Source of the DNA: an uncultured Bacteroidia bacterium | GTDB lineage: Bacteria; Bacteroidota; Bacteroidia; Bacteroidales; F082 | Length of the DNA: 64,000 bases | Assembly (NCBI GenBank): GCA_902799345.1 | Contig: CADBZW010000004.1 | Coordinates: 1-64,000, forward strand | Direction of reading: 5' to 3' | Made by a program: the position numbers and the translations under genes | Shown: positions 24,840 to 32,560 of the stretch, one piece after another | How positions within the stretch are numbered: position 1 is the stretch's first letter | Layout of the letters: each line of letters starts with the position of its first letter | Notes under the pieces: model-generated | What the model saw: the letters and a program-made list of their open reading frames with translations, nothing else | Databases searched by the model: none | What the model was told of the DNA's origin: nothing

Positions 24840-25015
24840 CGACATTTATTTTGATTTCTACGAAAAAAAGGCAAAAATTTTCAAAATTGAGGTTTTAGGC
24901 ATGTTTTAAGCTCTTATATCATTGATAATCTTTTATATTACAATAGATTAAGATTTATTTCTAAGAATAGTTTGGAAATATTTCATTTTTTTGCTTCAAG
25001 TATTTGATTTCTTTG
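24840..25015. other. AT-rich divergent intergenic region
   Basis: This is the middle of the 389-base gap between the nqr operon (minus) and aspA (plus). It is very AT-rich and carries one promoter element for each direction at its ends. I see no ORF, tRNA or strong hairpin in it. It is long enough to hold regulator sites for either operon. Confidence 0.6.
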
Positions 25016-25023
25016 TACTTTTG
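25016..25023 (+). promoter_or_regulatory. Promoter minus-7 element for aspA
   Basis: TACTTTTG with a TTTG at 24990-24993 as minus-33 (22-base spacer). The transcript leader would be about 65-70 bases. Confidence 0.6.
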
Positions 25024-25095
25024 CAAACGATAAAAATGTATCGATTATTAAAAAGTAATTATTATAATTAATTGAAAATCAAAACACTTGAAACC

Positions 25096-26517
25096 ATGAC
25101 AACCAAGACAACAAGTAAATTCCGTACCGAGAGCGACCTTCTCGGGAGCAAAGAAGTGCCAGAAGAGGCCCTCTATGGTGTTCAGACAACACGCGCCATT
25201 GAAAACTTCCATATCAGTGGCAATCTGATGGTCAGTTACCCCAATTTCATCAAAGGTATGGCCATCACGAAGAAAGCCGCAGCACTCGCCAACTATGAAG
25301 TGGGCATGATCACGGTACAACAAGCTAACGCCATCTGCCAAGCTTGCGACGAATTGATTGCCGGACAGCACCACGACCAATTCCCGATCGACATGATACA
25401 AGGAGGTGCTGGCACCTCAACCAATATGTGTGCCAATGAGGTGATTGCCAACCGCGCCCTTGAAATCATGGGTCATCAACGCGGTCAATACGAGTTCTGC
25501 TCGCCCAACGATGTGGTGAACGCCTCGCAATCCACCAACGACGCTTATCCTTGCGCTATCCACATGGCCATGTTCCTTGAACACGAGGAGTTCCTCCCCC
25601 ACCTGACCCAAATGATCGACGCCTTGGAGAAGAAAGCCAAAGAGTTTGCCGAAGTCATCAAGATGGGCCGTACCCAATTGCAGGATGCTGTCCCCATGAC
25701 TCTGGGGCAGACATTCAGTGGCTTTGCCGCTTCGCTTCGTGGCGAACTGCGCACTTTGAACAGCGCCGCCCGCGAGTTCCTCACTGTCAACATGGGTGCC
25801 ACGGCCATCGGTACGGGCATCTGCTCCAAGCCAGGCTATAGCATGGCCTGCATCAAGGCCTTGCGCGAGATTACGGGATGGAGCATCCATTTGGCCGACA
25901 ACCTCATCGAAGCCACCAGCGCTACGAGCTGCATGATCCAATACAGCGCGGCCATGAAGCGCCTCTGCATCAAGATCAATAAGATGTGCAACGACCTTCG
26001 TCTGATGAGTTCCGGTCCTCGCTGCGGCTTCAACGAGATTCACCTGCCCGAGCGCCAGCCCGGTTCTTCCATCATGCCCGGCAAGGTCAACCCGGTCATC
26101 CCCGAAGTGATGAACCAAGTATGCTATAAGGTGATCGGCAACGACATGACCATCACCTTCGCCTCCGACAACGGTCAGCTCGAACTGAACGTGATGGAAC
26201 CCGTCATCGCCTACAGCCTTTTCGAGTCCATCCACCTGCTCACCAATGGCCTTGACACCCTGCGCAAATACTGCATCGAAGGCATTGTTGCCAACGAAGA
26301 GCACTGCCGCAAACTGGTTGAAGGCAGCATCGGCATCGTCACCATGCTCAACCCCATCATAGGCTATAAGCAATCCACCAAGATTGCCAAGGAAGCCAGC
26401 GAAACCGGTCGCGGAGTCTACGAGTTGGTCCTCGAGCACAACCTGCTCACCAAGGAGCAACTCGACAAGATTCTCCGTCCCGAGAACATGCTCAAGCCCA
26501 TCGACATTAAATTATAG
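25096..26517 (+). CDS. aspA: Aspartate ammonia-lyase
   Basis: 473 residues from the ATG at 25096. Motifs of the fumarase/aspartase superfamily are present: GAGTSTNMCANEVIANRA, SQSTNDAYPCA, MGRTQLQDAVPMTLGQ and the catalytic loop GSSIMPGKVNP. MGRTQLQDAVPMTLGQ favours aspartase over class II fumarase, which reads G-R-T-H-x-x-D-A-x-P. It removes ammonia from aspartate to give fumarate in the cytosol. The gene diverges from the nqr-frd operon, so its product is the electron acceptor used by that operon. A terminator follows the stop. Confidence 0.92.
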   Translation: MTTKTTSKFRTESDLLGSKEVPEEALYGVQTTRAIENFHISGNLMVSYPNFIKGMAITKKAAALANYEVGMITVQQANAICQACDELIAGQHHDQFPIDMIQGGAGTSTNMCANEVIANRALEIMGHQRGQYEFCSPNDVVNASQSTNDAYPCAIHMAMFLEHEEFLPHLTQMIDALEKKAKEFAEVIKMGRTQLQDAVPMTLGQTFSGFAASLRGELRTLNSAAREFLTVNMGATAIGTGICSKPGYSMACIKALREITGWSIHLADNLIEATSATSCMIQYSAAMKRLCIKINKMCNDLRLMSSGPRCGFNEIHLPERQPGSSIMPGKVNPVIPEVMNQVCYKVIGNDMTITFASDNGQLELNVMEPVIAYSLFESIHLLTNGLDTLRKYCIEGIVANEEHCRKLVEGSIGIVTMLNPIIGYKQSTKIAKEASETGRGVYELVLEHNLLTKEQLDKILRPENMLKPIDIKL

Positions 26518-26540
26518 GTAAAAATAGAAGAATTGCTTTG

Positions 26541-26578
26541 AATAACGGTGTCGCATCATGCGGCGCCGTTATTTTTTT
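26541..26578 (+). terminator. Rho-independent terminator after aspA
   Basis: AATAACGGTGTCGC pairs with GCGGCGCCGTTATT at 12 of 14 positions around a short loop and runs into seven T. Confidence 0.88.
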
Positions 26579-26607
26579 GTGTTTTTCGCTATTTAGAAAA
26601 TAATTCA

Positions 26608-26615
26608 TAAATTTG
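26608..26615 (+). promoter_or_regulatory. Promoter minus-7 element for the DRTGG-PHP-ATPase module
   Basis: TAAATTTG, 42 bases upstream of the start codon; no clear minus-33 TTTG at the normal distance. Confidence 0.5.
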
Positions 26616-26657
26616 CAGTCCAATAGTAACGAAACACAAGATTTAAAACAATAAACA

Positions 26658-26993
26658 ATGAAAGTAAAAGAATTAGTCGAAAAACTCAACCTCAAGGTTT
26701 TGTCGGGCGAGAAAGGCCTTGACAGAGAAATAGATGGCTGCTACATCAGCGACCTTTTGAGCGACGTGATGGGCAACGCCATGGAAGGCAACATCTGGAT
26801 TACCCTCCAAACCCACAAAAACGTGATGGCCGTGGCCTCGCTGAAGGAATTGTCGTGCATCATCCTGGTGAAGAACCTCGTGCCCAACGATGAGACCATC
26901 GAGCAAAGCAACGACGAGGATTTGCCCATCCTGCAAACCAACCTTCCCACATACGAGATCGCGGGATTGGTTTATAATCTGTTAAACAAATAA
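26658..26993 (+). CDS. DRTGG-domain protein A
   Basis: 111 residues starting MKVKELVEKLNLKVLSGEKG. Its pattern is helix, then GLDREIDGCYISDLLSDVMG, a strand-rich middle (NIWITLQTHKNVMAVAS, CIILVKNL) and a final segment LPILQTNLPTYEIAGLV. This matches small stand-alone DRTGG proteins, a presumed ligand-binding or regulatory fold also found in HPr-kinase-like and CBS-associated proteins. A second copy (31654-31998) heads the other module. In Thermotogae and Clostridia such proteins neighbour hydrogenase genes. The ligand is unknown. It begins the operon that continues with the PHP and ATPase genes. Confidence 0.75.
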   Translation: MKVKELVEKLNLKVLSGEKGLDREIDGCYISDLLSDVMGNAMEGNIWITLQTHKNVMAVASLKELSCIILVKNLVPNDETIEQSNDEDLPILQTNLPTYEIAGLVYNLLNK

Positions 26994-26996
26994 TTA

Positions 26997-27130
26997 TCAC
27001 AAAACCTACAAAACCCACAAAACATTAGTTTGAGTTGGAAAGCACGCCAACCGGCTGCTTTCCGGCGGCGAGCGGTTGCGAGCCACCTTGCACAAACAAA
27101 GAGTTTTGCATTGTTTTGCTAGTTTTGTGA
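26997..27130. other. Structured intergenic region with nested inverted repeats
   Basis: The 143-base gap between the DRTGG and PHP genes starts with TCACAAAAC, ACAAAAC, ACAAAAC (26997-27023) and ends with GTTTTGC, GTTTTGC, GTTTTGTGA (27103-27130). The arms are near-complements. Inside them GGAAAGCA pairs with TGCTTTCC. It could form a large cruciform or an RNA hairpin in the operon transcript, but it contains simple-sequence words typical of this genome's spacers, so it may be only a repeat. Confidence 0.55.
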
Positions 27131-27136
27131 CAAAAA

Positions 27137-27919
27137 ATGCCTATGGAACTCCAATCATATAGAGCCGACCTCCACATGCACACGGTGCTTTCACCGTGCG
27201 GTGACCTCTATATGAGTCCCTCCGCCATCGTCGAGCAGGCCAAGAAGCTCCATCTGGATGTCATCGCCATCTGCGACCACAACACCACCCGTCAGGTGAA
27301 GGTGACGCAAAAGATAGGCCGCGAGAACGGCATCCTTGTCATCGGAGGCGTCGAAATCACCACGCAGGAAGAAGCCCATGCCCTCGCCTACTTCGAGAAC
27401 GATGAGCAGCTGGACAAGTTCCAGGAATTCCTCGACGCACACCTTCCCCACATCCCCTTGGATGAAGAGAAATTCGGCTATCAGTTGATTGTCGATGAGA
27501 ACGAGGAAGTGGTGGGCGAAGAGGAATGGCTACTATGGAGCGCATTGGATGCCGATTTGGACCAACTCTATGATGTGGTGCATGAAATCGGAGGGCTGTT
27601 CGTCCCAGCACATGTCAACAAGCCGGCGAGCAGCTTGGTGAGCCAGTTGGGCTTCGTGCCGCCCGACATCAAGGCCGACGCCTTGGAAATCTCGAAGCAC
27701 GTCACTAAGCCCGACTTCCTGAAAAAATACGCCTATTTGAAGAAGTTCAACTTCACCAAGAGCAGCGACGCCCACTTCCTGCATATCATCGGCGAGGTGC
27801 ACTGCGTGCTGCACATGTACGACAAGACCTTCGACGAGTTCCGCAAGACCCTGCACGGCGAGGACGGACGCTATATCGACACTGAACCCAAGGAAAAACT
27901 ACAACTCTTATTCGGATGA
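27137..27919 (+). CDS. PHP-domain metal-dependent phosphoesterase
   Basis: 260 residues. The PHP motifs are DLHMHTVLSPCGD near the N-terminus, ICDHNTTRQ, VIGGVEITTQEE, FVPAHVNKPASS and FTKSSDAHFL. Together they provide the His/Asp/Glu set for a multi-metal site. It belongs to the small PHP proteins related to TrpH-like phosphoesterases, and might hydrolyse a nucleotide or phosphoprotein. It overlaps the next gene by four bases (ATGA), so the ATPase is translationally coupled. The same PHP-ATPase pair is known next to bifurcating hydrogenase genes in Firmicutes and Thermotogae, which supports a role in hydrogenase control or maturation. Confidence 0.82.
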   Translation: MPMELQSYRADLHMHTVLSPCGDLYMSPSAIVEQAKKLHLDVIAICDHNTTRQVKVTQKIGRENGILVIGGVEITTQEEAHALAYFENDEQLDKFQEFLDAHLPHIPLDEEKFGYQLIVDENEEVVGEEEWLLWSALDADLDQLYDVVHEIGGLFVPAHVNKPASSLVSQLGFVPPDIKADALEISKHVTKPDFLKKYAYLKKFNFTKSSDAHFLHIIGEVHCVLHMYDKTFDEFRKTLHGEDGRYIDTEPKEKLQLLFG

Positions 27920-28464
27920 AAGAACTATCAATGCATGTTTACGACCTGATGGAAAACTCGACGGCGGCCAACTCCACCCTCGTCGAGCTGACCATCCGTG
28001 ACAGTTTAAAAGACAACATATATGCCTTCACCATCAAGGACAACGGCAAGGGCATGACCCCCGAGTTTTTGGCCAAGGTGACCGACCCCTGGACCACTTC
28101 GCGCACCACGCGAAAAGTCGGTCTTGGTTTGCCTTTAATCAAGATGAACACCGAGAATGCCGGCGGCGGCATGAAGATTGAAAGCGAGGTCGGCAAAGGC
28201 ACCACGCTCAACTTCTGGTTCCAGCACGACCACATCGACCGTCCCCCGATGGGAGACTTGGCAGGCTCGTTGGTGATGCTGTTTGCTGCTCACGAGGACA
28301 TCCATTTCATCTACAAGCACATCACCGACGATGGCGAGTTTGTCTTCGACACCGACGAAATCAAGGAAGCCTTGGACGGCATGCCGATGAACGACGTCAA
28401 CATCATGAAGTACCTGAAGGAGATGATTCAGGAGAATTTGGAAGAAATACATTATAATGATTGA
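27916..28464 (+). CDS. Histidine-kinase-like ATPase (anti-sigma type) with extra C-terminal domain
   Basis: 182 residues. The GHKL fold is seen in HVYDLMENSTAANST (N box), IKDNGKGMTPE (G1 box) and RKVGLGLPLIK (G2 box), then GKGTTLNFWF. There is no H-box or dimerisation domain, so it is not a normal sensor kinase; RsbW-type serine kinases have this form. After the ATPase comes a segment of about 65 residues (HIDRPPMGDLAG to the end) absent from RsbW. The preceding PHP gene overlaps its start. A palindrome that may end the transcript follows at 28499. Confidence 0.82.
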   Translation: MKELSMHVYDLMENSTAANSTLVELTIRDSLKDNIYAFTIKDNGKGMTPEFLAKVTDPWTTSRTTRKVGLGLPLIKMNTENAGGGMKIESEVGKGTTLNFWFQHDHIDRPPMGDLAGSLVMLFAAHEDIHFIYKHITDDGEFVFDTDEIKEALDGMPMNDVNIMKYLKEMIQENLEEIHYND

Positions 28465-28498
28465 CTTCTTTGATGACCTGTCGGTTCCCTTCATTTTG

Positions 28499-28523
28499 AA
28501 CTATTAGAAATTTTCTAATAGTT
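28499..28523. terminator. Loop-less 12-bp palindrome between convergent genes
   Basis: AACTATTAGAAA and TTTCTAATAGTT are perfect arms around a single T. It sits between the stops of the ATPase gene (plus) and the kinase-like gene (minus). It may work as a weak bidirectional terminator or be an insertion scar. Confidence 0.45.
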
Positions 28524-28538
28524 ACCGCTTCGGACAGA

Positions 28539-29540
28539 TTACTTTACAAACTTCACAATACAATCGATACAGATAGGTTGTGTACTAGTATGGTCAATGA
28601 AGACATTCGCAGGATGCATGTCTTCCAAAGCAATGCGGTCGGAGATATAGTTCACCCCTTGCCCTGACCAATTATCACGGAATCCTTTCGCAAAAACCAA
28701 CTCGTCAATTTCTTCTTTAGTGGCAAGACGAAGGCAACGGACATAAGGTTGCGTCAGAATAATGCGAAACAGCCCATCTGAATCGCGGGTAAAACCAATT
28801 ACATGCATTGCTGTTTCCGGAAAGAGATAATTGTGGAGCGTTATGGCTTCAAGTGCCTTTTGGGTAGTGGAATAAATTGAAGCGCGTTCCTTGGCCACAG
28901 AGGTATCCCCCTCCCTATAATAAACTTTGGCTTCTGCGCCTTGTGCAATCATCGGGCCTAAAACGTCGGATAATATCTCATCAGAGTTTTCAACCCATAA
29001 ACGTGCAGCTTTTGCCCATTGTTCAATGAGTTTCTCCTGTAATTCGTCTATTTCCCAGTTGCTTGGGCCATCTTGGCCGCGTTCAGCATCTCTACTTGCT
29101 TCAAGGCTTCCTCTCGCGTAGCTTGCGACGATGGACGCCCCAATAAGAGCCGAACCTGCCTTGCAGAGTCCTGCATGCTCTGGAATAGTGTATCGAGAAA
29201 AGTTTGCCGATCCATTTTGTATGTCATTTATGTAGTTGTCAATCAGTTGAAGTGTATACTCCGAAAAGCCGTTGTATTTTATGGATGTATTGATTTGGTC
29301 TTGCTGCGTCGGCCAGTCTGTAAAATTCAAACGATCTTTGGTGTCCCAATCTGGCTCAGGCACGATGGCGACGTTGCAAACCTCAACAATCTCATCTTCC
29401 GTCAACCCAAGACCAGAGCGTTCCAATTCTTCCCGAACATCAAGCGTCCATCGGGAATCGATAAGTTCAGACCATCCTCGGTCGTCCAAATACCGGAGTC
29501 CGTTTGAAATCGCTGATGGATTTGAGGACTGCTTATTCAT
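28539..29540 (-). CDS. Orphan protein with polyvalent-type kinase-like C-terminus
   Basis: 333 residues, no signal peptide. The N-terminal half has charged helices and a glycine/alanine-rich stretch (AGSALIGASIVASYARG). The C-terminal half has AEAKVYYREGDTSVAKER, LEAITLHNYLFPETAMHVIGF, GLFRIILTQPYVRC and YISDRIALEDMHPANVFID. This order (strand with Lys, helix, hinge-like TQPYV, D-x-H-x-x-N) resembles the kinase-like domain of polyvalent proteins carried by phages and conjugative elements of Bacteroidota. No mobile-element genes are next to it. It sits on the opposite strand between the two hydrogenase-regulatory modules, so it may be a transferred cargo gene or remnant. The family call is tentative. 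Confidence 0.5.
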   Translation of the reverse strand: MNKQSSNPSAISNGLRYLDDRGWSELIDSRWTLDVREELERSGLGLTEDEIVEVCNVAIVPEPDWDTKDRLNFTDWPTQQDQINTSIKYNGFSEYTLQLIDNYINDIQNGSANFSRYTIPEHAGLCKAGSALIGASIVASYARGSLEASRDAERGQDGPSNWEIDELQEKLIEQWAKAARLWVENSDEILSDVLGPMIAQGAEAKVYYREGDTSVAKERASIYSTTQKALEAITLHNYLFPETAMHVIGFTRDSDGLFRIILTQPYVRCLRLATKEEIDELVFAKGFRDNWSGQGVNYISDRIALEDMHPANVFIDHTSTQPICIDCIVKFVK

Positions 29541-29558
29541 ACATCAATAATTTGATGG

Positions 29559-29566
29559 CAAAGGTA
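29559..29566 (-). promoter_or_regulatory. Promoter minus-7 element for the kinase-like gene
   Basis: CAAAGGTA on plus, TACCTTTG on minus, 19 bases upstream of the start codon, so the leader is very short. Confidence 0.5.
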
Positions 29567-29669
29567 CTAATATTTTGGGAAAGTTTGCTTGAACCTTGTA
29601 TTATTTTGCATAGGCTGCATAATACCAAAAGAAGGAACGACAATCATGCCGCGCCTTCTAATAATCATC

Positions 29670-31067
29670 TTATTGTTTTACGATTTTCTTTTCCAAAACT
29701 CCTTTTTCCGTATGCAATTTGATTAGATAAATGCCTGACGGTAAGTTGGAGACATTGAGTTCTGCACAAGTGTTGTCAACGACAAGTTTTCCGACCAACT
29801 TCCCAGACAAGTCGTAAATACAAACCTCGTCAATGTTGACATCGCCGTCGATTTGGACATAATCGGATGTGGGATTTGGGCATAATGTGATAGTTTGGGT
29901 AAACTCCGAACCAACGCCACTAGGACCATTCGGCCCATAAACAGTATAAAAGCCCCACATCACACACATCGGGTTGTTGACCTCTTCGACTAATACGGAA
30001 TAGGTGCCGATGGGCAGGTTGTCTATAGTAGCTGTCGTTTCGCCATTATTCCATGTGTAATTGTATGGCGGGTTGCCGTCCGTAACATGTACGGTGGCCG
30101 ATCCTGTTCCGGAATAGATGGAATTGGTAGTCGAATTGGTTCCTGTAACATAAATGGAAAGGCGACATCCTTCGGGCACGATGTTGCATGTGCCAACCCT
30201 TTGGCAGTCATTCGCATCGGTGACCAAAACGCTATAGCGCCCTGGAATCAGGTTCTCAATGGTCGGCGTGGTTTCAAGCGTGTTCCATAAATATTGGTAT
30301 GGTGGTGTGCCGCCCATAGCAGTGACGGAAGCAGTGCCTTCCTCGGAGTTGGCCGTAACCGTGATGTTGAAGTCGGCACACGAAGGCATGTTGAACACTA
30401 TGGCATCAACATAAAACTCGCTGCCAGCCACGGGAACCGGCAGACCCAATGAGCCAGGACTCGGCATCCATGGGAAAATGGCAGAATAGTCGGGCACAGA
30501 GCCGATGCTTGAGGTGATGAAGATGTTCATCTTTTCGGGTTGCAATTCAGAAGCATACACAAATGGGATATTGATGTTTGTCCATTCATCAACCGTTGCA
30601 CTCGTTTCGAAGTAACATTCACCAACGATTTCGTCTTCTTCCGTTTGGGAGTTGTAGCGGGTGAGTTCGACATAAAAGCCGCAAGCATCATTGGGCATGG
30701 GGTTCGATTTATACATAAAATCGACCGATATGGGACGTTTGGTGTAAGGAATGCCCTCGTCGCCGATTTCGCCCAATTCAACGAAACCACCAATCGGGTC
30801 AGGGAACGGCAAAGTCATAAAGCCTAAGCCGAAATTGGGACATTCCGGGCAACTGCCTGTTACGAGCTTGAGCGAGGAATTTCCCTGTCCGGGATTGGAT
30901 GTCTCCCTGAAAACGGTTTGGATGCCTCCGCCATCCATCGACAGTTCGTTGGATGTCGTCCAGCTTGCTGGGTCTGACCCATTCCAGTTTTCGAATCCAA
31001 GGTTTGTTTGTGCAGCCATTTGTAGGAAAAAAGCCATGCACGCTGCAAGTAAAGTACATTTTTTCAT
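29670..31067 (-). CDS. Type IX-secreted protein with SprB-like repeats
   Basis: 465 residues from MKKCTLLAACMAFFLQMAAQ, a cleavable signal peptide. The first 230 residues form a jelly-roll-like domain (LGFENWNGSDPASWTTS to EFYVDAIVF), as in carbohydrate-binding modules of secreted Bacteroidota proteins. Two SprB-type repeats follow, each with GxPPYxYxWNxxET and GxYSVLVxxxN. The last 75 residues (LCPNPTSDYVQIDGDV, SGKLVGKLVV, PSGIYLIKLHTE) form a type A type IX sorting domain. The protein should be exported and attached to or released from the outer surface. Its ligand is unknown. A resembling jelly-roll start and the same sorting domain occur in the gene at 48287. Confidence 0.85.
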   Translation of the reverse strand: MKKCTLLAACMAFFLQMAAQTNLGFENWNGSDPASWTTSNELSMDGGGIQTVFRETSNPGQGNSSLKLVTGSCPECPNFGLGFMTLPFPDPIGGFVELGEIGDEGIPYTKRPISVDFMYKSNPMPNDACGFYVELTRYNSQTEEDEIVGECYFETSATVDEWTNINIPFVYASELQPEKMNIFITSSIGSVPDYSAIFPWMPSPGSLGLPVPVAGSEFYVDAIVFNMPSCADFNITVTANSEEGTASVTAMGGTPPYQYLWNTLETTPTIENLIPGRYSVLVTDANDCQRVGTCNIVPEGCRLSIYVTGTNSTTNSIYSGTGSATVHVTDGNPPYNYTWNNGETTATIDNLPIGTYSVLVEEVNNPMCVMWGFYTVYGPNGPSGVGSEFTQTITLCPNPTSDYVQIDGDVNIDEVCIYDLSGKLVGKLVVDNTCAELNVSNLPSGIYLIKLHTEKGVLEKKIVKQ

Positions 31068-31413
31068 GTTTCGGACCCTAATTTGTGACGGGCGCAACTT
31101 TTAAGGATTGGTTTGAATGAAAGTGAATTAGATTCTTCAAAAAAGACAAATATTGTACCAATTATGTCCTTTCGTGCCACTATGGACGGGTTTCACAAAA
31201 AGAAGCGTGGCACTGATATACCACTTCTTAGAATGGAGGTCGTGAGAATTACCCTGATAAGCAGAAATCGCAATCAGTCCACGCTTATTTATGCGCGAAC
31301 TATTACGCTTCTCTTGCTTATCATAGAAGTTTCTCACGTTTCCATTCGCAAGACGAGCATAACGCTTCGTGTTCCTTTATGTTGGCGGCACAGATTCCGC
31401 CTTAGAACCGCCG

Positions 31414-31421
31414 CAAAGATA
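31414..31421 (-). promoter_or_regulatory. Possible promoter minus-7 element
   Basis: CAAAGATA on plus, TATCTTTG on minus. The next minus gene starts 347 bases downstream, so a long leader would be needed. Confidence 0.3.
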
Positions 31422-31505
31422 CAAAGAAATCGGAAAAACAAGGCGGATTTGGAGTTTTTTTTCTGACAAAAGCCGTGTTTTTTTCCTTATTATCAAAAAA
31501 AGACC

Positions 31506-31513
31506 TATTTTTG
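31506..31513 (+). promoter_or_regulatory. Promoter minus-7 element for the DRTGG-RsbW-hydrogenase module
   Basis: TATTTTTG, about 140 bases upstream of the first gene of the module. Confidence 0.45.
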
Positions 31514-31653
31514 TGCAATTAAACAAACAGAAAATAGGACTGCTTCGTGCTTTGCAGTGACGCAAAGCGACATAAAGTCGTCACTCATCTAGCGTCCCGA
31601 AGTCCTGAGTCAACAATTAAACGATTAAACAACCAGCAATTCAACATAGCAAA

Positions 31654-31998
31654 ATGAAACTCAGAGAAATATCTGAACTTTTGAACGCCAAGGTGCGTTG
31701 TGGCGAAGACCGACTTGACGAAGAACACGAAACCGCCTTTGCCTCCGACCTGATGAGCGACGTGCTCACCCTCGGCGATTACAACCCGGTCATTTTGACC
31801 GGTCTCAGCAACATGCAGACCATCCGCACCTGTGAGATGGGTAACCTCGACATCATCGTCTTGGTGAGGAAGAAAAAAGCCACCGAAGAGATGATCGAAG
31901 AGGCCGAGGACGAAGGCATGGTGGTCATGGAAAGCGACTACTCCATGTTCAAGGCCTGCGGACTGCTCTTCCAAAACGGGATGCAACCCATTTTTTAA
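31654..31998 (+). CDS. DRTGG-domain protein B
   Basis: 114 residues starting MKLREISELLNAKVRCGEDR. It has the same layout as the protein at 26658: N-terminal helix, a segment ASDLMSDVLTLG matching SDLLSDVMGNA, strands (PVILTGLSN, DIIVLVRKKK), and a closing MVVMESDYSMFKACGLLF. Conserved S-D-L-x-S-D-V in both copies is a useful signature. It is the first gene of a three-gene module with an RsbW-like ATPase and a hydrogenase-like protein. The role is presumed to be regulatory; the ligand is unknown. Confidence 0.75.
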   Translation: MKLREISELLNAKVRCGEDRLDEEHETAFASDLMSDVLTLGDYNPVILTGLSNMQTIRTCEMGNLDIIVLVRKKKATEEMIEEAEDEGMVVMESDYSMFKACGLLFQNGMQPIF

Positions 31999-32057
31999 CC
32001 CAAGTCTAACCTAAGACTAACCCAAGACTAACCCAAGACCAGCTAAAACCCTATGCC

Positions 32058-32471
32058 ATGCACTTAGAATACCAAGTATATGAAGCGGACTTCGTGAACG
32101 CGGGAGCCGCATCGAGCGCCATCAAGAAGACATTGAAGCAGCTCAACATCAGCCCTCAAATCGTCAAGCGTGTGGTCGTCGCCCTCTATGAGGCCGAGGT
32201 CAACGCCATCGCTCACGCCTACGGCGGCATGATTTATGCCGACATCGAACCCGACAAGATCATCCTGAAGGTTGAAGACAAGGGACCTGGCATCCCCGAC
32301 ATCGCCTGGGCCATGCAGGAAGGCAACTCCACCGCCTCGCCCGAGGTCCGCAACATGGGCTTCGGCGCTGGCATGGGACTGCCCAACATCCAGAAAAACG
32401 TCGACAAATTGAACGTGACCTCCACCGTGGGCGTCGGCACCACGGTCGAGATGGAAGTGAATTTTACCTAA
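32058..32471 (+). CDS. RsbW-like anti-sigma factor ATPase
   Basis: 137 residues, a complete GHKL domain of RsbW size. It shows VVVALYEAEVNAIAHAYGG (N box with E-x-x-x-N), KVEDKGPGIPD (G1), GFGAGMGLPNI (G2) and GVGTTVEMEV (G3). Such proteins are serine kinases that phosphorylate an antagonist or bind a sigma factor. No sigma factor or STAS gene is adjacent, so its target is unclear. The SpoIIE-type phosphatase at 7655 is the logical opposing enzyme. It lies between the DRTGG and hydrogenase-like genes. Its spacing from them (59 and 89 bases) is filled with repetitive sequence. Confidence 0.85.
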   Translation: MHLEYQVYEADFVNAGAASSAIKKTLKQLNISPQIVKRVVVALYEAEVNAIAHAYGGMIYADIEPDKIILKVEDKGPGIPDIAWAMQEGNSTASPEVRNMGFGAGMGLPNIQKNVDKLNVTSTVGVGTTVEMEVNFT

Positions 32472-32474
32472 ACA

Positions 32475-32525
32475 AGCCGGCATAGATCCCCGCTTCCCCA
32501 CAAGCTTTTGCTGGGATGACATGCC
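32475..32525. repeat. Degenerate GGCATAGAT/ATGACATGCC repeat before the hydrogenase-like gene
   Basis: GCCGGCATAGATCCCCGC and GCTGGGATGACATGCC share the CATAGAT and ATGACAT words of the elements at 44431 and 58382. It lies in the 89-base spacer downstream of the RsbW-like gene. Confidence 0.5.
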
Positions 32526-32527
32526 TA

Positions 32528-32560
32528 ACTGAACAACTGAACAACTAACAACTGAAAACT
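32528..32560. repeat. AACTGAAC octamer repeat directly before a start codon
   Basis: AACTGAAC AACTGAAC then AACTAAC and AACTGAAA run up to the ATG at 32561. The same octamer repeats five times just before the ATG at 56592. No Shine-Dalgarno is present. Confidence 0.8.

Larger units (their letters stand above)
31068..31653. other. 586-base intergenic region between divergent genes
   Basis: I find no convincing gene here. It holds one minus-strand promoter-like element (31414-31421) and one plus-strand element (31506-31513). The stretch 31290-31380 has several short inverted words (GCGT/ACGC, AGCG/CGCT) without one clear stem. Near 31600 there is repetitive CAATTAAAC/GATTAAAC sequence leading to the DRTGG gene. 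Confidence 0.5.

Noticed and set aside
25417..26460. A 347-codon minus-strand ORF
   Set aside because: It is antisense to aspA, with no family motif and a composition rich in Gly, His, Val and Asp.
25096..26517. Class II fumarase instead of aspartase
   Set aside because: The GRT segment reads MGRTQLQDAVPMTLGQ, as in aspartases, rather than the G-R-T-H-x-x-D-A form of fumarases. Some doubt remains.
27916..28464. A two-component sensor kinase
   Set aside because: It has only the ATPase fold, with no phospho-accepting His domain, input domain or adjacent response regulator.
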